64,000 nucleotides of DNA from Malus domestica (taxonomy: Eukaryota; Streptophyta; Magnoliopsida; Rosales; Rosaceae): NCBI RefSeq assembly GCF_042453785.1, contig NC_091674.1:5696001-5760000 (forward strand), read 5' to 3'. The position numbers were made by a program, and so were the translations under genes. The notes beneath the pieces are model-generated. The model was not told the origin of the DNA. It was given only the letters and a program-made list of their open reading frames with translations, and ran no database searches. Positions 10,856 to 22,125 of the stretch are shown here, piece after piece (the first letter of the stretch is position 1; every line of letters begins with the position of its first letter).

Positions 10856-11005
10856 AGCCACTCGGTAATTCGGTCTGGTGGTATTCATCTTTATTTGGAA
10901 GTGAGAGATCTTATGTTCGAATATCGTGGATGGCGAATTTGATACCAAATTAGGCTACCCATTGTGTAATTTAACTGAATTCTCCCTCCCCTTAGTGTAA
11001 CCCTT
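10856..11005 (+). mobile_element. SINE-like retroposon
   Basis: Contains TGTTCGAATATC at 10914-10925, close to the polymerase III B box (GGTTCGANNCC), preceded about 40 bp upstream by a TCTGGTGGTAT A-box-like word. The downstream body (GATGGCGAATTTGATACCAA, CCTCCCTCCCCTTAGTGTAA) resembles a SINE family I associate with apple and pear. No clear target-site duplication found. Confidence 0.5.
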
Positions 11006-11758
11006 TTAGCATGTCTTATTTATGCTAAAATATTTGAAAATTTATGTATGTTATTCTTCTCCTTATGGAGGCCAATATATATACAAGGCTACATGCTATT
11101 TACAAGAGATTACTTTGCTAGACACGGGTTAGGCTCACGTTAACACTCTCCCAAATAAGTTGGTGCATAGATGTCGGGCTATGCCCAACTTGTAAAGTAA
11201 ACAGATATGCTCAACCAAAATCTACATGAATTTATGAAAGTCAACTAAACTCTCTCAAAATTCATGTATTCATAACTCTATATACTACTACTATACACAC
11301 CCCTAACCATTTCGTTCGACACTAGGTTAAATCTTTATAAGTTGTCTTACAACCTACAACCAAAAACAATTGAAGAACGTTGAGATTTAGTTCGGGAAGG
11401 ATCTTATAAAATTACGGCTCATTTGGAAATAGTTTTAAAATGACTGAAAGTACTTAAGGTGAAAATATTTATAGGTTCCGAAAGCACTTGAAGTGCATTT
11501 TGAAAGAAACATTTTTACTAAGGATTTGTTACGTTCAAGCATCTACTAGCGGTGACAGTAAAAATAGATTTTTTAACAATTAGAAAAATATAAAAAAGCT
11601 CAAGGCGCAAGGCAAGGCCCCAGACCAACATTAGAATTAGGCCCATAGAAAAAGTCCACTACATCTCACAATCTAAACTAAACAAATCTACGCACCACCA
11701 AATCAGATCAAACGCTCCAATATTCAAATTTTCTTTGCGTTTTCTCGGCGATTTTCCG
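11006..11758. other. Intergenic DNA upstream of the TMCO1-like pseudogene
   Basis: No gene visible. The last 150 bp directly precede the pseudogene reading frame and may be its old 5' UTR. Confidence 0.5.
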
Positions 11759-12340
11759 ATGGTCACCGCCTCCTTCCTCTTCGGCCTCAAGTACTCGGAC
11801 AGCCTGACGGTGGAAGGCATCTCCTTCTGCACCACTGTCATTTGCGAGGCGATCTCATGAGTTTTCATCTACCGCACCAACTCCTACAAGTCCCTTCACT
11901 CCTCCATCGACAAAGCGCTCAAGAAGCTCGAGACCATGAAGACCAACTCCACCTCCGCCACCAAAATTACCAAAAAGTCCAAGACCAAGAAGATCGACCG
12001 CGTTGAGAGCAGCCTCAAGGAATCAAGCCACAATTTGTCGCTCTTCAAGTTCAAGTCCGGCGCCGTCGTAGCCCTCGTCCTCTTCGTCGTCTTCAGATTG
12101 CTTAACTCGTTGTTCGAGGGGAAGGCGGTGGCGAAGTTACCCTGTAAGCCCTTTAGGTTGGTGATGAAGATGAGCCACAGAGGGCTGCAAGGGGAGGATG
12201 CGACTAACTGTTCAATGGCGTTTTTGTATTTTCTGTGCTTGATCAGTATTCAGACCAATTTGCAGAAGTTCTTGGGCTTTTAGCCGCTGAGAGGCACTAG
12301 TTCCGGGTTATTCCCCATGCCGCACCCGAAAACCAATTGA
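11759..12340 (+). pseudogene. TMCO1-like (calcium-load-activated calcium channel) pseudogene
   Basis: A 194-codon frame matches plant TMCO1 homologues, ER membrane proteins of the Oxa1/EMC3/TMCO1 superfamily. Recognisable parts: LKYSDSLTV, the first membrane segment, a charged coiled-coil (KKLETMKTN, KKSKTKKIDRVESSLKESS), SLFKFKSGAVVALVLFVV with the second membrane segment, LPCKPFRLVMKMSHRGL, FLYFLC, and a C-terminus ending LFPMPHPKTN. Two in-frame stops break it: TGA at 11858-11860 (codon 34, where a Trp is expected) and TAG at 12281-12283 (codon 175). There is no frameshift and no intron, so it may be a retrocopy, although no poly(A) or flanking repeat is evident. The longest surviving open piece is 11936-12283. 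Confidence 0.85.
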
Positions 12341-14582
12341 TGGGTTCACTACTCAGGACTCCACTCACTGCCTAATGGGTTTGTTCTAAATTTTAGTAAT
12401 TTTTTTTTCAAACATTATTGTTAGGTTGTGATTTGTTATTGTTGTTGTTTAATTAGTGTTCTAATTCTCTAATGAAAATTAAGATTTACTTTTGTAATCA
12501 TCATTGGGTCTCTAAAAAGGGACGAATTTTACTCGTTGTTATCAATTTTCATGTATTATTGGCCAAAATAATCAAACTTTTTTGTTAAGTAATTAAGCTG
12601 TGAACAATTTTGTGCACTTGAAGATGCTTAAAATGCCACTACATTGAACTGAATTATTTTTTTTTCTGAATTATGTGGCAATGGTTATGAGTAATCAAAC
12701 TAAGTAATGTTAATGGTTCGATCATGCCGAAGTTGTGGTAATGCAATTTAATTGAGTCTCCATTTGTTTCTTTCTGCTGTTAGCTTTCTCTTGTGGTCAG
12801 CTTCTGTGAGTTCTGTTCTAGTCTGGAATTGGAGCTTTCTCTTGAGAGCTAAATTTAAGTGGTCATCGTCGTCATTCTAGTTCTGCCTTGTATGTTAAAT
12901 AAGTTGTTTAGTTGAACTTTATTAACAATTCATTTCGTATATACTGACATCAAAATGTATGCAACATTGTAACCAATGACCATTACAATAGTTTTGTTTT
13001 TCTGACCATAGTTCTGTTTTCCTACTTCGGGTCGTTTCACTTTTTGAATTGATTTTCAAAGAACCAAGTTATTCAAAGAAATACAGAGACACACATATGC
13101 ATGTCTTTGTATGTGTTTGTGTACCATAGTGTTAAGGTAGACTGTGTTTGCACCCGGTCTCGATATTTATGAAGTGGAACGTTGGTGTGAGTTTGAATCT
13201 ATGTATTGTCATATACGCTCTTTTGTTTTAGTTTGCATAAAACTATGTATGTGTTGCGAAAAGTCGCGTTTGTCTTTAGAAGTAAACGAATTAAACCTTG
13301 TTATCTAGTTAAAGGACTCTTCTGTTCCTCATAAACAGAAGTGCTTTATCACAGTTTAATTGTTGATAAGAGTTTCACGGCAGGATAATTACTTTTCTTT
13401 TTCTTTTTCCGGTTAATACTATGGTGCTGTTTGGATATTAGCCTTGTTATAGAGTTAAAGGACTCTTCTCTTAGTTTCTTACCAGTTTGATGGCCTAAGA
13501 CGGTTTTCGTGCTTTTGTTGGCCATCTTTAACATGGATGTTGTTTGGTTCTTGACTGTGATTTGTTCAATGATTGTATCCATAAAATTAACATTCATGAT
13601 GTTGATGAAAGCGTAAAGCTATTTGAATTTTGTTTGTTTGTATGGTATTTAGGGTTTATCTTGGTGATAAATTATTTTTATGAATGATCAGATGCGGTAA
13701 CTCTTAATTCTTGCATAATGTTGCCGACCATTTTCGAATATCTTGAGTTCAAATCTCGTTGGCAAAAGTTCTTGATTAAATCGAAAAGAGGAAAGGACAG
13801 CTCTTGCATAACGGCTATTCTGAATTTACGAGGGAAACTAACTGCATTTAGATAGGAGTATTAAAACACTAACATAAAAGGTTGGCTCGATACAGGTCAA
13901 GATGAATTTGAAGAGTCTTAACATAGAAGTACAATAATAACCTAAGGTTTAAATATAGTTGCAACACTTTAATTGTATTGAGACTTTTTGAGATAAAACT
14001 TTACACATGAGGTCTATTGGGTTTGATACCATCTAGAGAATTGGGTCTATATGGTTAGGTGGAGACAATATCGGTGCATGACAACCTTAGTCGTGAACAA
14101 TTGGATTCACGATAAATATATCCATCAAAACTGCCTGTGAAAAAACCAATAAATTTCATGACCTAAACATTACAAATTTCACACATCTTTCCCAAACAAG
14201 AGAATTTACAGTTGTCCCTAGCATTACATTTGAAATTCCTCATCCAAACGAAAGGATCGCAACCACGAAGACCGATGAGGAATCTGAGTGGATTTTGAAG
14301 TTTTACTTTCAACTTCTCTCCTCTCAGACTCTTAACACAACCCGAATTCCAAGGTATGAACATTTTCCTTCATCTTGTTCCTCTCCAGTTACCTGAATTT
14401 AATTTCTTAAAGAACAACAATTCGATCCCTACCTAATAAAGTTAACCCTTCGTAAACAACATGAGATCGATTTTTGTGTGTGTGTGATGTGATGAACGCG
14501 TAGGTGAAAAAAACCTACAGATACAATCATACAAAAGAAATACGTAGGAGGGGGAGGAGGAGGAGGATTGATAAAAAAAAAA
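12341..14582. other. Intergenic DNA, partly a duplicated block
   Basis: No gene seen. Positions about 12535-12740 recur at 43780-43912 continuing at 45104-45180, where an RTE copy splits the homology. About 13490-13545 recurs near 45180-45225. This ties the region to the stellacyanin duplication. Positions 14360-14580 are the immediate upstream DNA of the F-box pseudogene. Confidence 0.6.
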
Positions 14583-15801
14583 ATGGCAAGGCTGTGCAAA
14601 TTGTCCGAAGAGATGGTGGTGGAAATTCTGTCAAGATTGCCTCCTAAGTCTTTGATGCGGTTCAAGTGCGTCCGTAGGTCATGGTGCGATCTGATCCAGA
14701 ACCCTAACTTCGTGGAGAAGCACCTTTCCAATCCCAAACACAACAAATTGGCCTCCTCCACTAGCATCATTGTCAAGCTTACCGTCCCCAAGGGCACCAA
14801 CATAAAGGACAAGGAGGAAAACTTCATCCGCAACAAAATCAACCTGACGCCAGATATGATGGATGTATTTTCGTTACTTAATCTTTTCGACGATGTTATT
14901 AATGATGGTGATGTTCATCATGCTGTAACTGTTGACGTTGACAACTTCTGGTTGAGGAAACTTCCTTTTAACGTAAAAATGTTAGGTCATTGTGATGGGA
15001 TCATCTGTCTACAATATCCCAACGACATTATTGTTTTATGCAATCCAGCAATCAAGGAATTCAAGCTTCTTCCCGAGTCTTGTCTTCTTCACCCTCCATG
15101 GCCTCGCCGTCATTTAGGTATTGACAAAGGAGAAGAAATCATCACGTATAGCAATGCCACGGGATTCGGTTATGATTCCAAAACTAAACAGTACAAGGTT
15201 GTTAGAATTGTCAACTTTTTGCCTAGGCCTTCTAGTGAAGAAGAAGTATGCACGCCTAGAAGAAAAGCAGCAGTATACACCTTGGGTACTAATTCTTGGA
15301 GAGTGATCGAGTGCGATATCAAAGTTAATGCCTTCTAGATGGCTTCCTTTGATATGTACTTCAAGGGAATTTTTTACTGGTATGCAGCTTCTGTTCCACA
15401 AGATAATGAATTCATCCTTTCATTCGATATGAGCGAGGAGGTGTTTCATAATATACCCCTTCCAGATAACTTCCGTAACATCAATGGGTGGCTTAAGAGT
15501 CTTGCAGTATGGAATGACTCCATTGCTCTTTTATTATATAATAGAGGAGGTGAAAGGTTCATGGATAAAAACACTTAAGCATTGGAACTTTACAGGACAT
15601 TTGATTCCACTGAAAATTTGGAAGAGCGACGAGCTTCTGATAGTTAGCGCTAATGGGCATATAGTCTCCTACAACTTAAGCACAAAAACACGTAAGTACG
15701 TTTCTATTCGTGGCGTGGATAATCCAAGATTTATTCAAGCTTCTGTTTATGTGAATAGTGTTATTTCAGTCAAGCGAGACAACACAATTGACATTCTGTG
15801 A
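14583..15801 (+). pseudogene. SFBB/SLF-like F-box gene, disabled
   Basis: Begins MARLCKLSEEMVVEILSRLP, an F-box domain (about residues 5-45, with LPPKSLMRFKCVRRSWCDLI) that would bind SKP1 in an SCF ubiquitin ligase. An F-box-associated domain follows (GHCDGIICL, NPAIKEFKLLPESCLL, GFGYDSKTKQYKVVRI, FKGIFYWYA, FILSFDM, WKSDELLIVSANGHIVSYNLS). The order matches the Maleae S-locus F-box-brother/FBX type. Breaks: an in-frame TAG at 15336-15338, then the same frame continues to a stop at 15576-15578. A +1 frameshift near 15545, apparently with loss of about ten codons, moves the final 80 codons to another frame ending at 15801. The family is single-exon, as here. The start at 14583 is preferred over 14568 because the homologous part begins there. 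Confidence 0.8.
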
Positions 15802-15864
15802 AGAGAGACAACACGCTTAATTGAGGGCTCAGATGTTTCTACATACATAGAAAGTGGTGGATTG

Positions 15865-15990
15865 CCATGGTGAATACATTCTTCTTTCTCAACTCATTGT
15901 GTCCGGTGTTCAAACCCTCACCCCTCTCCATATTCTAGATGAATTTAGAGTAGATTATCTATTGTTTGTCCCAAAAAACAAAAAAAAAAC
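15865..15990 (+). mobile_element. SINE-like retroposon
   Basis: GGTGTTCAAACCC at about 15907-15919 resembles a polymerase III B box. GCCATGGTGAATAC about 40 bp upstream could be the A-box region. The segment ends in an A-rich tail (15972-15990). Assigned by layout only. Confidence 0.4.
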
Positions 15991-16189
15991 AAATGTTTCT
16001 ACATGCCAATAAGGACGTTTTGTTGATGTGTACAATAAGGATATTTTGTTCAAATGACATGTTTTCTTCAATGGATCAGTGCTAGTAGCCTAAACATTCC
16101 CTTTCTCATGTGTGCTACTGCTGCGTTTGAATTGCATATAATATACATTACAAGAAGACGCCGATAATAGCTAATGATATTAGTAGCAA

Positions 16190-16420
16190 TGGTTTAATAT
16201 GCTGCGCGGAAGTTGATAAGAATGATAATGCTACTACAGGATCACTGTTTTTCGAGTCTGCAGGTTCCTTGGGTTGTCATACGTTTCTATTTAATCCCTG
16301 AAAAAGAGTTGATTTTATGTTTCAAGAGTTGAATAATTAAGCATTGTATCAGTTTAAGGATTGAGGATAATGCTTTCTTCTTGTTCTTGTTATATGCTGG
16401 GCTTCTTGAATTGTTCATTT
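16190..16420 (+). pseudogene. Duplicated piece of the 5'-UTR intron of the 58.6-kb gene
   Basis: Closely parallels 58205-58395 (intron end of the intact gene): a GATAATGCTACTACAGGATC block, TCGAGTCT, a TTTAATCCCTGAAAAAGAG block, an ATAATGCTTTCTTCTTGTTC block. In the intact gene the segment ends in the acceptor TATATGCAG; here it reads TATATGCTG, so the acceptor is lost. A third copy is at 49975-50110. Confidence 0.65.
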
Positions 16421-16429
16421 TTTTGCTTG

Positions 16430-16764
16430 TACGATTGTCACTTTGATATATAATAGCTTGATCGGTATTGAAATTTGTATGATTATTAGATAGCATGTGA
16501 CTATTGACATTTTGTACTGCATATGCATAAACACTCGCACAATCAAGAAAAATATGGTGCATGAGTTGTGTTAAGCGTTGAGTTGTGAATGTATTCAGAA
16601 GACGAAGAAGGCCTTGGAAATATAATTTGAAATTTGTATATATTCACTAGACATTGGAGGAAAGACTTGAATACATATTTGGGCGTCGAGAGAATGGCCT
16701 ATATAACAAGTGAAAGTTGAGAATAAAATTAAAAAATTTGTGATTAAGGGATAGACGGGTGCTA
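16430..16764 (+). repeat. Stellacyanin upstream block A (left part)
   Basis: Homologous to 36150-36492 and 51025-51350 (shared words include GATCGGTATTGAAATTTGTA-like and CATTGGAGGAAAGACTTGAA). The block resumes at 19111 after the CACTA element, giving the left portion of tandem unit A. Confidence 0.75.
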
Positions 16765-19110
16765 CACTACAACACAACAACTCATCTACCACGATAATTT
16801 TATCACGGACTTTATGAGCTCGTTATAAAAAGTACAAATTTACCACGGGCATAATAAGCACGTAGTAATAACAATATATTATCACGGACAAATCTTAGCT
16901 TGTTGTAAAATAGCAATGAATGACCACGCGCAAAATTGCACGTAATAAATATACTAAAACCACCACGGACAATGCTTGTGGTTATTATTGTTAACCCCCA
17001 CATCGTTTTTTTGTTATCCATCACGGACATAATATGTGGTGGAATCACACACACTTAACTAAAAAATTTAGAGAAGGCGGGACAAGAATTTTGCAAAATT
17101 TCTAACATCTTTGAAATTTGAAAATTTCACAGCACTCCCGTACACTTCTCAAATTTTATTTATTGGTTTATCTCATCCCATCAGCTAGTAACCGCACAAC
17201 TCCCCCTCCCCAAATCGTGAGAAATTAAATTGAACTCTATCACTCTCCTCTCTCTTAACATTTCACCAACAACAATCATTTTTCAGTTTTCTCCTTTCTT
17301 CCTCGTCCACCTTGAGTCCTTAGGTATCTCCGCTACTCTCTCTCTCTCCCTCTCTCCCCTCTGTTTGGCTGCCGATAAAATCCCAATTCACCACTATTCC
17401 ATTTCCCCGGTAACCAAATAGAGAACTCATTTTGTAAAGCTCCCAACTTTCTCCTTCAATTGGATTAAAATTTGTTAATTTTTTTGTCAAATTCGTTGAC
17501 TTGCAACTTTGTGGTTCAGATTGTGAAGGAAATTTATGGAAATTGACATTGATGAGCTTCTGGGTCGTAACCGGCCGGTGAGCATTCCGACGAAAAGGGC
17601 GATTTACATGTGAGGATATTGCATGTCCGAGCAGACGGGTCGGAATGGGAAGGAGCAGCAGTTAAGGATCCCGAAGCAGCTCTCTGGAGCTTTTTAGGTG
17701 CATGGCGGGGGCTAATTGGTGGTGGTTGGACATTGCTCGCGATCGCGAGCACACCGCCTCTGCTGCCTCAGATAGGTTGCTTTTCACTTGGGGTAATTAA
17801 GCTTCATTTTTTTTATTTTATTGTTTTAAGTCTCTGGTTATGGTAACTTGTTGAAATGATGAAGAAAATTGTTGGGTTCCTAAATTGGTGGGATTAATTT
17901 ATCATTGTCTAATGAATTGTGATGAAATTAATTTTGGGGCATTGATTTAAACAAATTGCATAATGGGAGTTTAGTGTTCCTGCATAATTATGTTTGAATT
18001 ATAAGAGTAAAAGAACAAACTCGAGAGTCTGCTATGCGTGGTGTAAGTTTCTTTATGTTTTGTTATACTGCCACATTGAATTTCAGGATCAAAGAAAGGT
18101 TTTGGTTGGAAGAATTGGGTCATAAGGTATTGCTATCTCTCTTGTTTGAACTGTAGTAAATGAAATTTCTATCATGGCGTACAGGACGAGTTGACTACCT
18201 AAGTGTTATATGGAAAAGGAGAATTAAAGATGATTCCTTTGCCGGATGTTGAACAAGTATTGGTATGTACTATATCTAATGCTAAATGAAGTTTCAATGT
18301 TCCTTGACTCTTTGGTCCTTATAATTTCAGGTGTCTTAGGTATTTTTTTGACATGCACCGTGTACTCACTTGGATCATGATTACTTGCCTTTTGTCTAAT
18401 TGACTTTGTGAATTTGAATTGTTTTGTGTATGATGTCCTTAGGTGTTGAGTTTTGATTTCTAAGCTTTATATTTTTCCTTGTTTGTCTCATAGGTGGTTG
18501 GTGGTTCTACTTCATGAGGGTTTATAATTCAAATATCAACTACTATGTTTGGGCACCTGCAAATTTGAATTGTGATTGGCTTGAAGAAAGGATTGCAGAG
18601 AAGATGAATATCATTGGAGGACCAAGGATGGAACTAGGACTTGAGTTTGTTTTAGAGTGAAACAAAGTCTACATGTTTTGGTACACTACTGTAGCATAAC
18701 TCAGTGATTTGGTTTTCTTAATATAACTACTCATTTTGTTGTTAGCTTTTAGTTTAATATTTGAATATGTGAATTTTTATAAAGTAAATATGCAATCTTG
18801 TAAATAAATATCTTTATATATATATATATATATTTGTTTATTGATTTTTTTTTTTAATTTTCGGAAAATTTTATACCACGGGCAATAGCCGTGATCAATT
18901 TGTAATCCACAATGGCCAAAACACGTGGTATTAGATTCCAATATACCACAAGCACAATTCGTGGTTACATTGCATTTGACAACGAGCATAGCCTGTGGTA
19001 GAAATAGAGACTTTTTATCACATCCAGAATACTAACGGGCACGATGTCCGTGGTAGTTTGCAATTTATCACGGACATCCACCGTGGTAGATGAGCTTTTT
19101 TCTACTAGTG
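16765..19110. mobile_element. Non-autonomous CACTA (En/Spm) element, 2346 bp
   Basis: Starts CACTACAACA and ends TCTACTAGTG, i.e. CACTA at both outer ends. An extended inverted match CTCATCTACCACG lies about 20 bp inside each end. The 3-bp duplication CTA is at 16762-16764 and 19111-19113. The uninterrupted paralogues at 51344-51360 and 41483-41495 give the empty site. Repeated CCACGG(A/G)C words in both subterminal zones (16790-17040 and 18875-19090) match known CACTA transposase-binding arrays. No transposase is encoded. The middle (about 17530-18660) has a GC-richer, exon-like composition and may be captured host DNA. Confidence 0.85.
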
Positions 19111-19330
19111 CTAACTCATATTCTATAGTATTTGAAGACAAGTAGTATAAGCATGGTATTGGACGTGCATGCTTGGTGTCCTAAGTATGAGTTAGTGGGA
19201 TTAAAAGAGAATGAGAGTACATTCATACATCTCATTTGAATAATTATAATCCTTGTTTTGTGCAATAAATTTGTGAAATATTATATATTTTAATTCTTAT
19301 TAGGCGAATGCCTGCTTCATCGGTGAACTA
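19111..19330 (+). repeat. Stellacyanin upstream block A (right part)
   Basis: Continues the block interrupted at 16764. Matches 41490-41730 and 51352-51555 (for example CTTATTAGGCGAATGCCT). Confidence 0.75.
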
Positions 19331-19700
19331 GTTAGTGGACTAGAATTCGTTGTACAATGATCTGCAGTGTATCCATAAATCTTATTTACAATTCCTAATA
19401 CTCAATTTATTATATACTTCGATTTGTTACAAATAAATTTTAATTTTTTCTTATTTGCGAGCCGGACGTGACATTCCCACAATTAAATAAAAATCTATTT
19501 TATTGGAAAAAATGTATACTTCCGTATCCTAGCTAGTATCCTACTGGTAGATTGTTTTCTTGTCAAAAACTGAATCCTGTTAGTATACTCATTCTGCCAT
19601 CCATTTGCGAAACAACATACATATATTATTTCCTACTACTACTACTAGTAATTGCAATTTGGAAACCTATTCCGAACCGGACTAGGAGAAAGCACATTGA

Positions 19701-19710
19701 TCTATATATA
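19701..19710 (+). promoter_or_regulatory. TATA box of stellacyanin gene A
   Basis: TCTATATATA about 90 bp before the start codon, in a stretch (GGAGAAAGCA...TATATGCAAGGTC) conserved before all three paralogues. Confidence 0.7.
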
Positions 19711-19799
19711 TGCAAGGTCGCGTCAAGTCTTTCACTCAAACAAATTTCAGTTCCTTTCCTTCACTCTCGATTTGTCCTTCCTCTTCTATTTCTTTAGCC

Positions 19800-20345
19800 A
19801 TGGCTCTGCAAAACACTATTGCACTAATTTTCTTCGTGATGATGATGGTGCTTTCTGGTGTTTGTTTAGGTGATGTTTTTAAAGTTGGCGATTATGATGG
19901 GTGGACATCTAGGGGTCTCGTTGATTACAACAAGTGGGCTTCAACAAAAGAGTTTCATGTCGGTGATACTCTCATATTCGCTTACAATAGTCAATTCCAC
20001 AACTTGATGCAAGTTACGAAACAAGATTTTGAATCTTGCAACACTACCGCTGCTATCGCAGTTTATACCTCTGGTTCCGACACCATCACTCTTAAAAGGC
20101 CCGACCACTATTACTTTCTTTGTGGTGCTCCCGGCCATTGTCAAGCGGGACAAAAGCTGGATATCAAGGTTACCCTTCCTATACCGCAGAGTTCGCTGGC
20201 AAGTCCAAACCCGGCACCTCAGGGATCATTACCTTCAGACTCTCATCCAAGCTCAACTCCAAGCAGTGCTCCGACTATTTATTTTTCGAAGCTTGGATTG
20301 GCCGTTACCACTCTTGTGTTATGTCTTTTGAGTGCTGTATTTTAG
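19800..20345 (+). CDS. Stellacyanin-type phytocyanin A (GPI-anchored blue copper protein)
   Basis: Encodes 181 residues in one exon. Residues 1-24 are a signal peptide (cleavage after GVCLG). Residues 25-126 form a plastocyanin-like domain: DVFKVGDYDGWTS at the start, ligands H67, C108, H113 and axial Q118 (GHCQAGQK). A Gln at the axial place marks the stellacyanin subgroup rather than the Met-type uclacyanins. C80 and C114 would form the conserved disulfide and N81 (NTT) is a glycosylation sequon. A Pro/Ser-rich linker (about 130-162) leads to a hydrophobic tail (LGLAVTTLVLCLLSAVF) typical of GPI attachment, so the protein should sit on the outer plasma membrane or wall and shuttle electrons; substrates are unknown. 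The ATG in GCCATGG is chosen because the signal peptide starts there and the TATA box lies upstream; an earlier in-frame ATG (19710) overlaps the TATA region. Confidence 0.92.
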   Translation: MALQNTIALIFFVMMMVLSGVCLGDVFKVGDYDGWTSRGLVDYNKWASTKEFHVGDTLIFAYNSQFHNLMQVTKQDFESCNTTAAIAVYTSGSDTITLKRPDHYYFLCGAPGHCQAGQKLDIKVTLPIPQSSLASPNPAPQGSLPSDSHPSSTPSSAPTIYFSKLGLAVTTLVLCLLSAVF

Positions 20346-20585
20346 AGACAGGTTGTAGTTCTTTTATTTACTTTTTATTTTAAAACTAAGATTGCTTTTG
20401 TTGTTAATCATTTGGGTGGATAAACTTTGAAAGTTTTGTTTAAAGGAATTTTTTTAAGAGTAAATTGATGTGTTGTTGATGAATATTTACTCTTGTTCAC
20501 GAGTAGTTATATTAAAAAGGTTTATCTAGCTAGTACATTGCAACAATCATGTCAATCCATAGCATCATAAGGCTTGTGAAGGAGT

Positions 20586-21310
20586 ATTTATCAAATATAG
20601 CAAAAAATTAACCCTTCATTTAAAAAATGTCATTTTTTTTATAAAATCTTTCAAATATATCCAAAATTCTATTTAAATATACACAAATACCCTCAAATTT
20701 AACAATAAAATAAATTAAAGGCTTTTTAGCCAAAATGATTCGTGACATTAACATAACTCCTTAATTTGCTGTTTAACAATTAATGATAATCAATAATAGT
20801 GTTCTTGAATTTGTCTATCGTGAATCATTTTAGTCCTTTGAATTTGTCCATCGTAATCATTTTAGTTTTTTCGTGAAAAATCTGTCAATTGCTCTGTTAG
20901 TGTAATGATGTGGCGCCACGTGGGTCTCACAAATACAATCATATAACGACATGTGGATTAACTTTAAAAACTATTTTTATATTTAAAACTAAAAATGATA
21001 TTAGTAAGAAAAAAGGCATTGAAGGCATGATTGAAATTCCGCTGCTCTTACTTGCGGTAACCGCGACGGCACTCAATGTAGGTGATGAGGGGGTCGAAGG
21101 GGATAGGGTTGTGTTGGAGTGTAGAAGAGAAGGTGAAGTTGGACCGGAGCTTGAGGCGACAATAGCTAAAAAACCTTTAATTTATTTAATTGTTAAATTT
21201 TTGGGTATTTGTGTCTATTTAAGTGAAATTTTGGATATATTTGAAAGATTTTATAAAAAGTGACATTTTTGAAATTAGGAGTTAGTTTTTGGCTATATTT
21301 GATAAATTTC
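20586..21310. mobile_element. Foldback element, about 725 bp, with 140-bp inverted repeats
   Basis: The left arm (20586-20725: TTTATCAAATATAGC, TATAAAATCTTTCAAATA, AAATTAAAGGCTTTTTAGCC) is matched by the reverse complement of 21165-21310. The inner portion has GCTTTTTAGCCAAAATG, similar to the end of the 2671 hairpin family, which suggests nesting or kinship. No target-site duplication recognised and no transposase. Confidence 0.7.
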
Positions 21311-21769
21311 GGTTAGGAAGAAAAAAAAATATTCACATTTCAATGTGAGGCTTTTTACTATGAAAATATAATTGAAGCCTAGCTATAATTAACACTTCAT
21401 TATAAATTATAATATGGTGTGCAAGTTTGTAGCAATGTATATTAGATTGATTTGTCAGGCCTTCAGTTACTTTGTCAATGTGCGTAACCATACACATTGA
21501 GCTATAGCGCTTGAAGTGAAATTTTTAAGTAGAATTGGCTGGAAATTTTCTCTCAAGGGTGAGGTGGTGGTAATCATTAGAAGTTAATAATTAAGATAAT
21601 GTTAGAGAGATTAAAATTTTAAATAAATTGTAAGCCAAATTATGTGTCACCAAGAGAAAATAAGCATGTTAATCAATACCTACAGTAATAATCCAGCCAT
21701 CAACAACCTTATCATTGAGTGTACAAAATTTAATTTAAAATTTTGGTCTCCCGCACTACCCTAATTATT
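21311..21769. other. Intergenic DNA left of the L1 LINE
   Basis: No gene. The part at 21680-21765 weakly matches 41850-41925 upstream of stellacyanin B (ACAAAATTT...TTTGGTCT...CTCCC...CACTACCC), so it is probably duplicated DNA or a shared repeat. Confidence 0.4.
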
Positions 21770-22125
21770 ATGGTGATTATTCACCACTCTGTACTGAGGT
21801 GGAAGTCTATACAACCTACGTGTATCTGTCTGAGTGCAATCTCTACAACTCCGGTGCCTCTTGTTAAACGCAGTACTGGCACATCCTTAGGGAAGGGTAG
21901 AGGAAGAGGGCGTGGTAGACCAAGGAAAACTCAACACCCACTAACTATTCTGATTTCCGGGGTTCAAATGGTGGGTGTGGGGAAGAGAAAGTTAGGTGAG
22001 GAGAACGTTATGTCTACTGAAATAATTCCTTTTGTGGTGCGAGGTGATAATAAACGAAGAGTGTTACCAAGTATGGAGTGTGACCAGGCGGAGAAGACCA
22101 GCCTTGAGGGGTTTCCCAAGTCCCA

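Noticed and set aside
13725-13790. Possible SINE or tRNA B box (GAGTTCAAATCTC)
   Set aside because: Isolated motif without A box, tail or duplications.
19710-19799. Upstream in-frame ATG extending stellacyanin A by 30 residues
   Set aside because: Overlaps the conserved TATA box and would bury the signal peptide; same reasoning for 55371 before gene C.
20910-21263. 117-codon frame inside the foldback element
   Set aside because: Runs into the inverted-repeat arm; no protein features.
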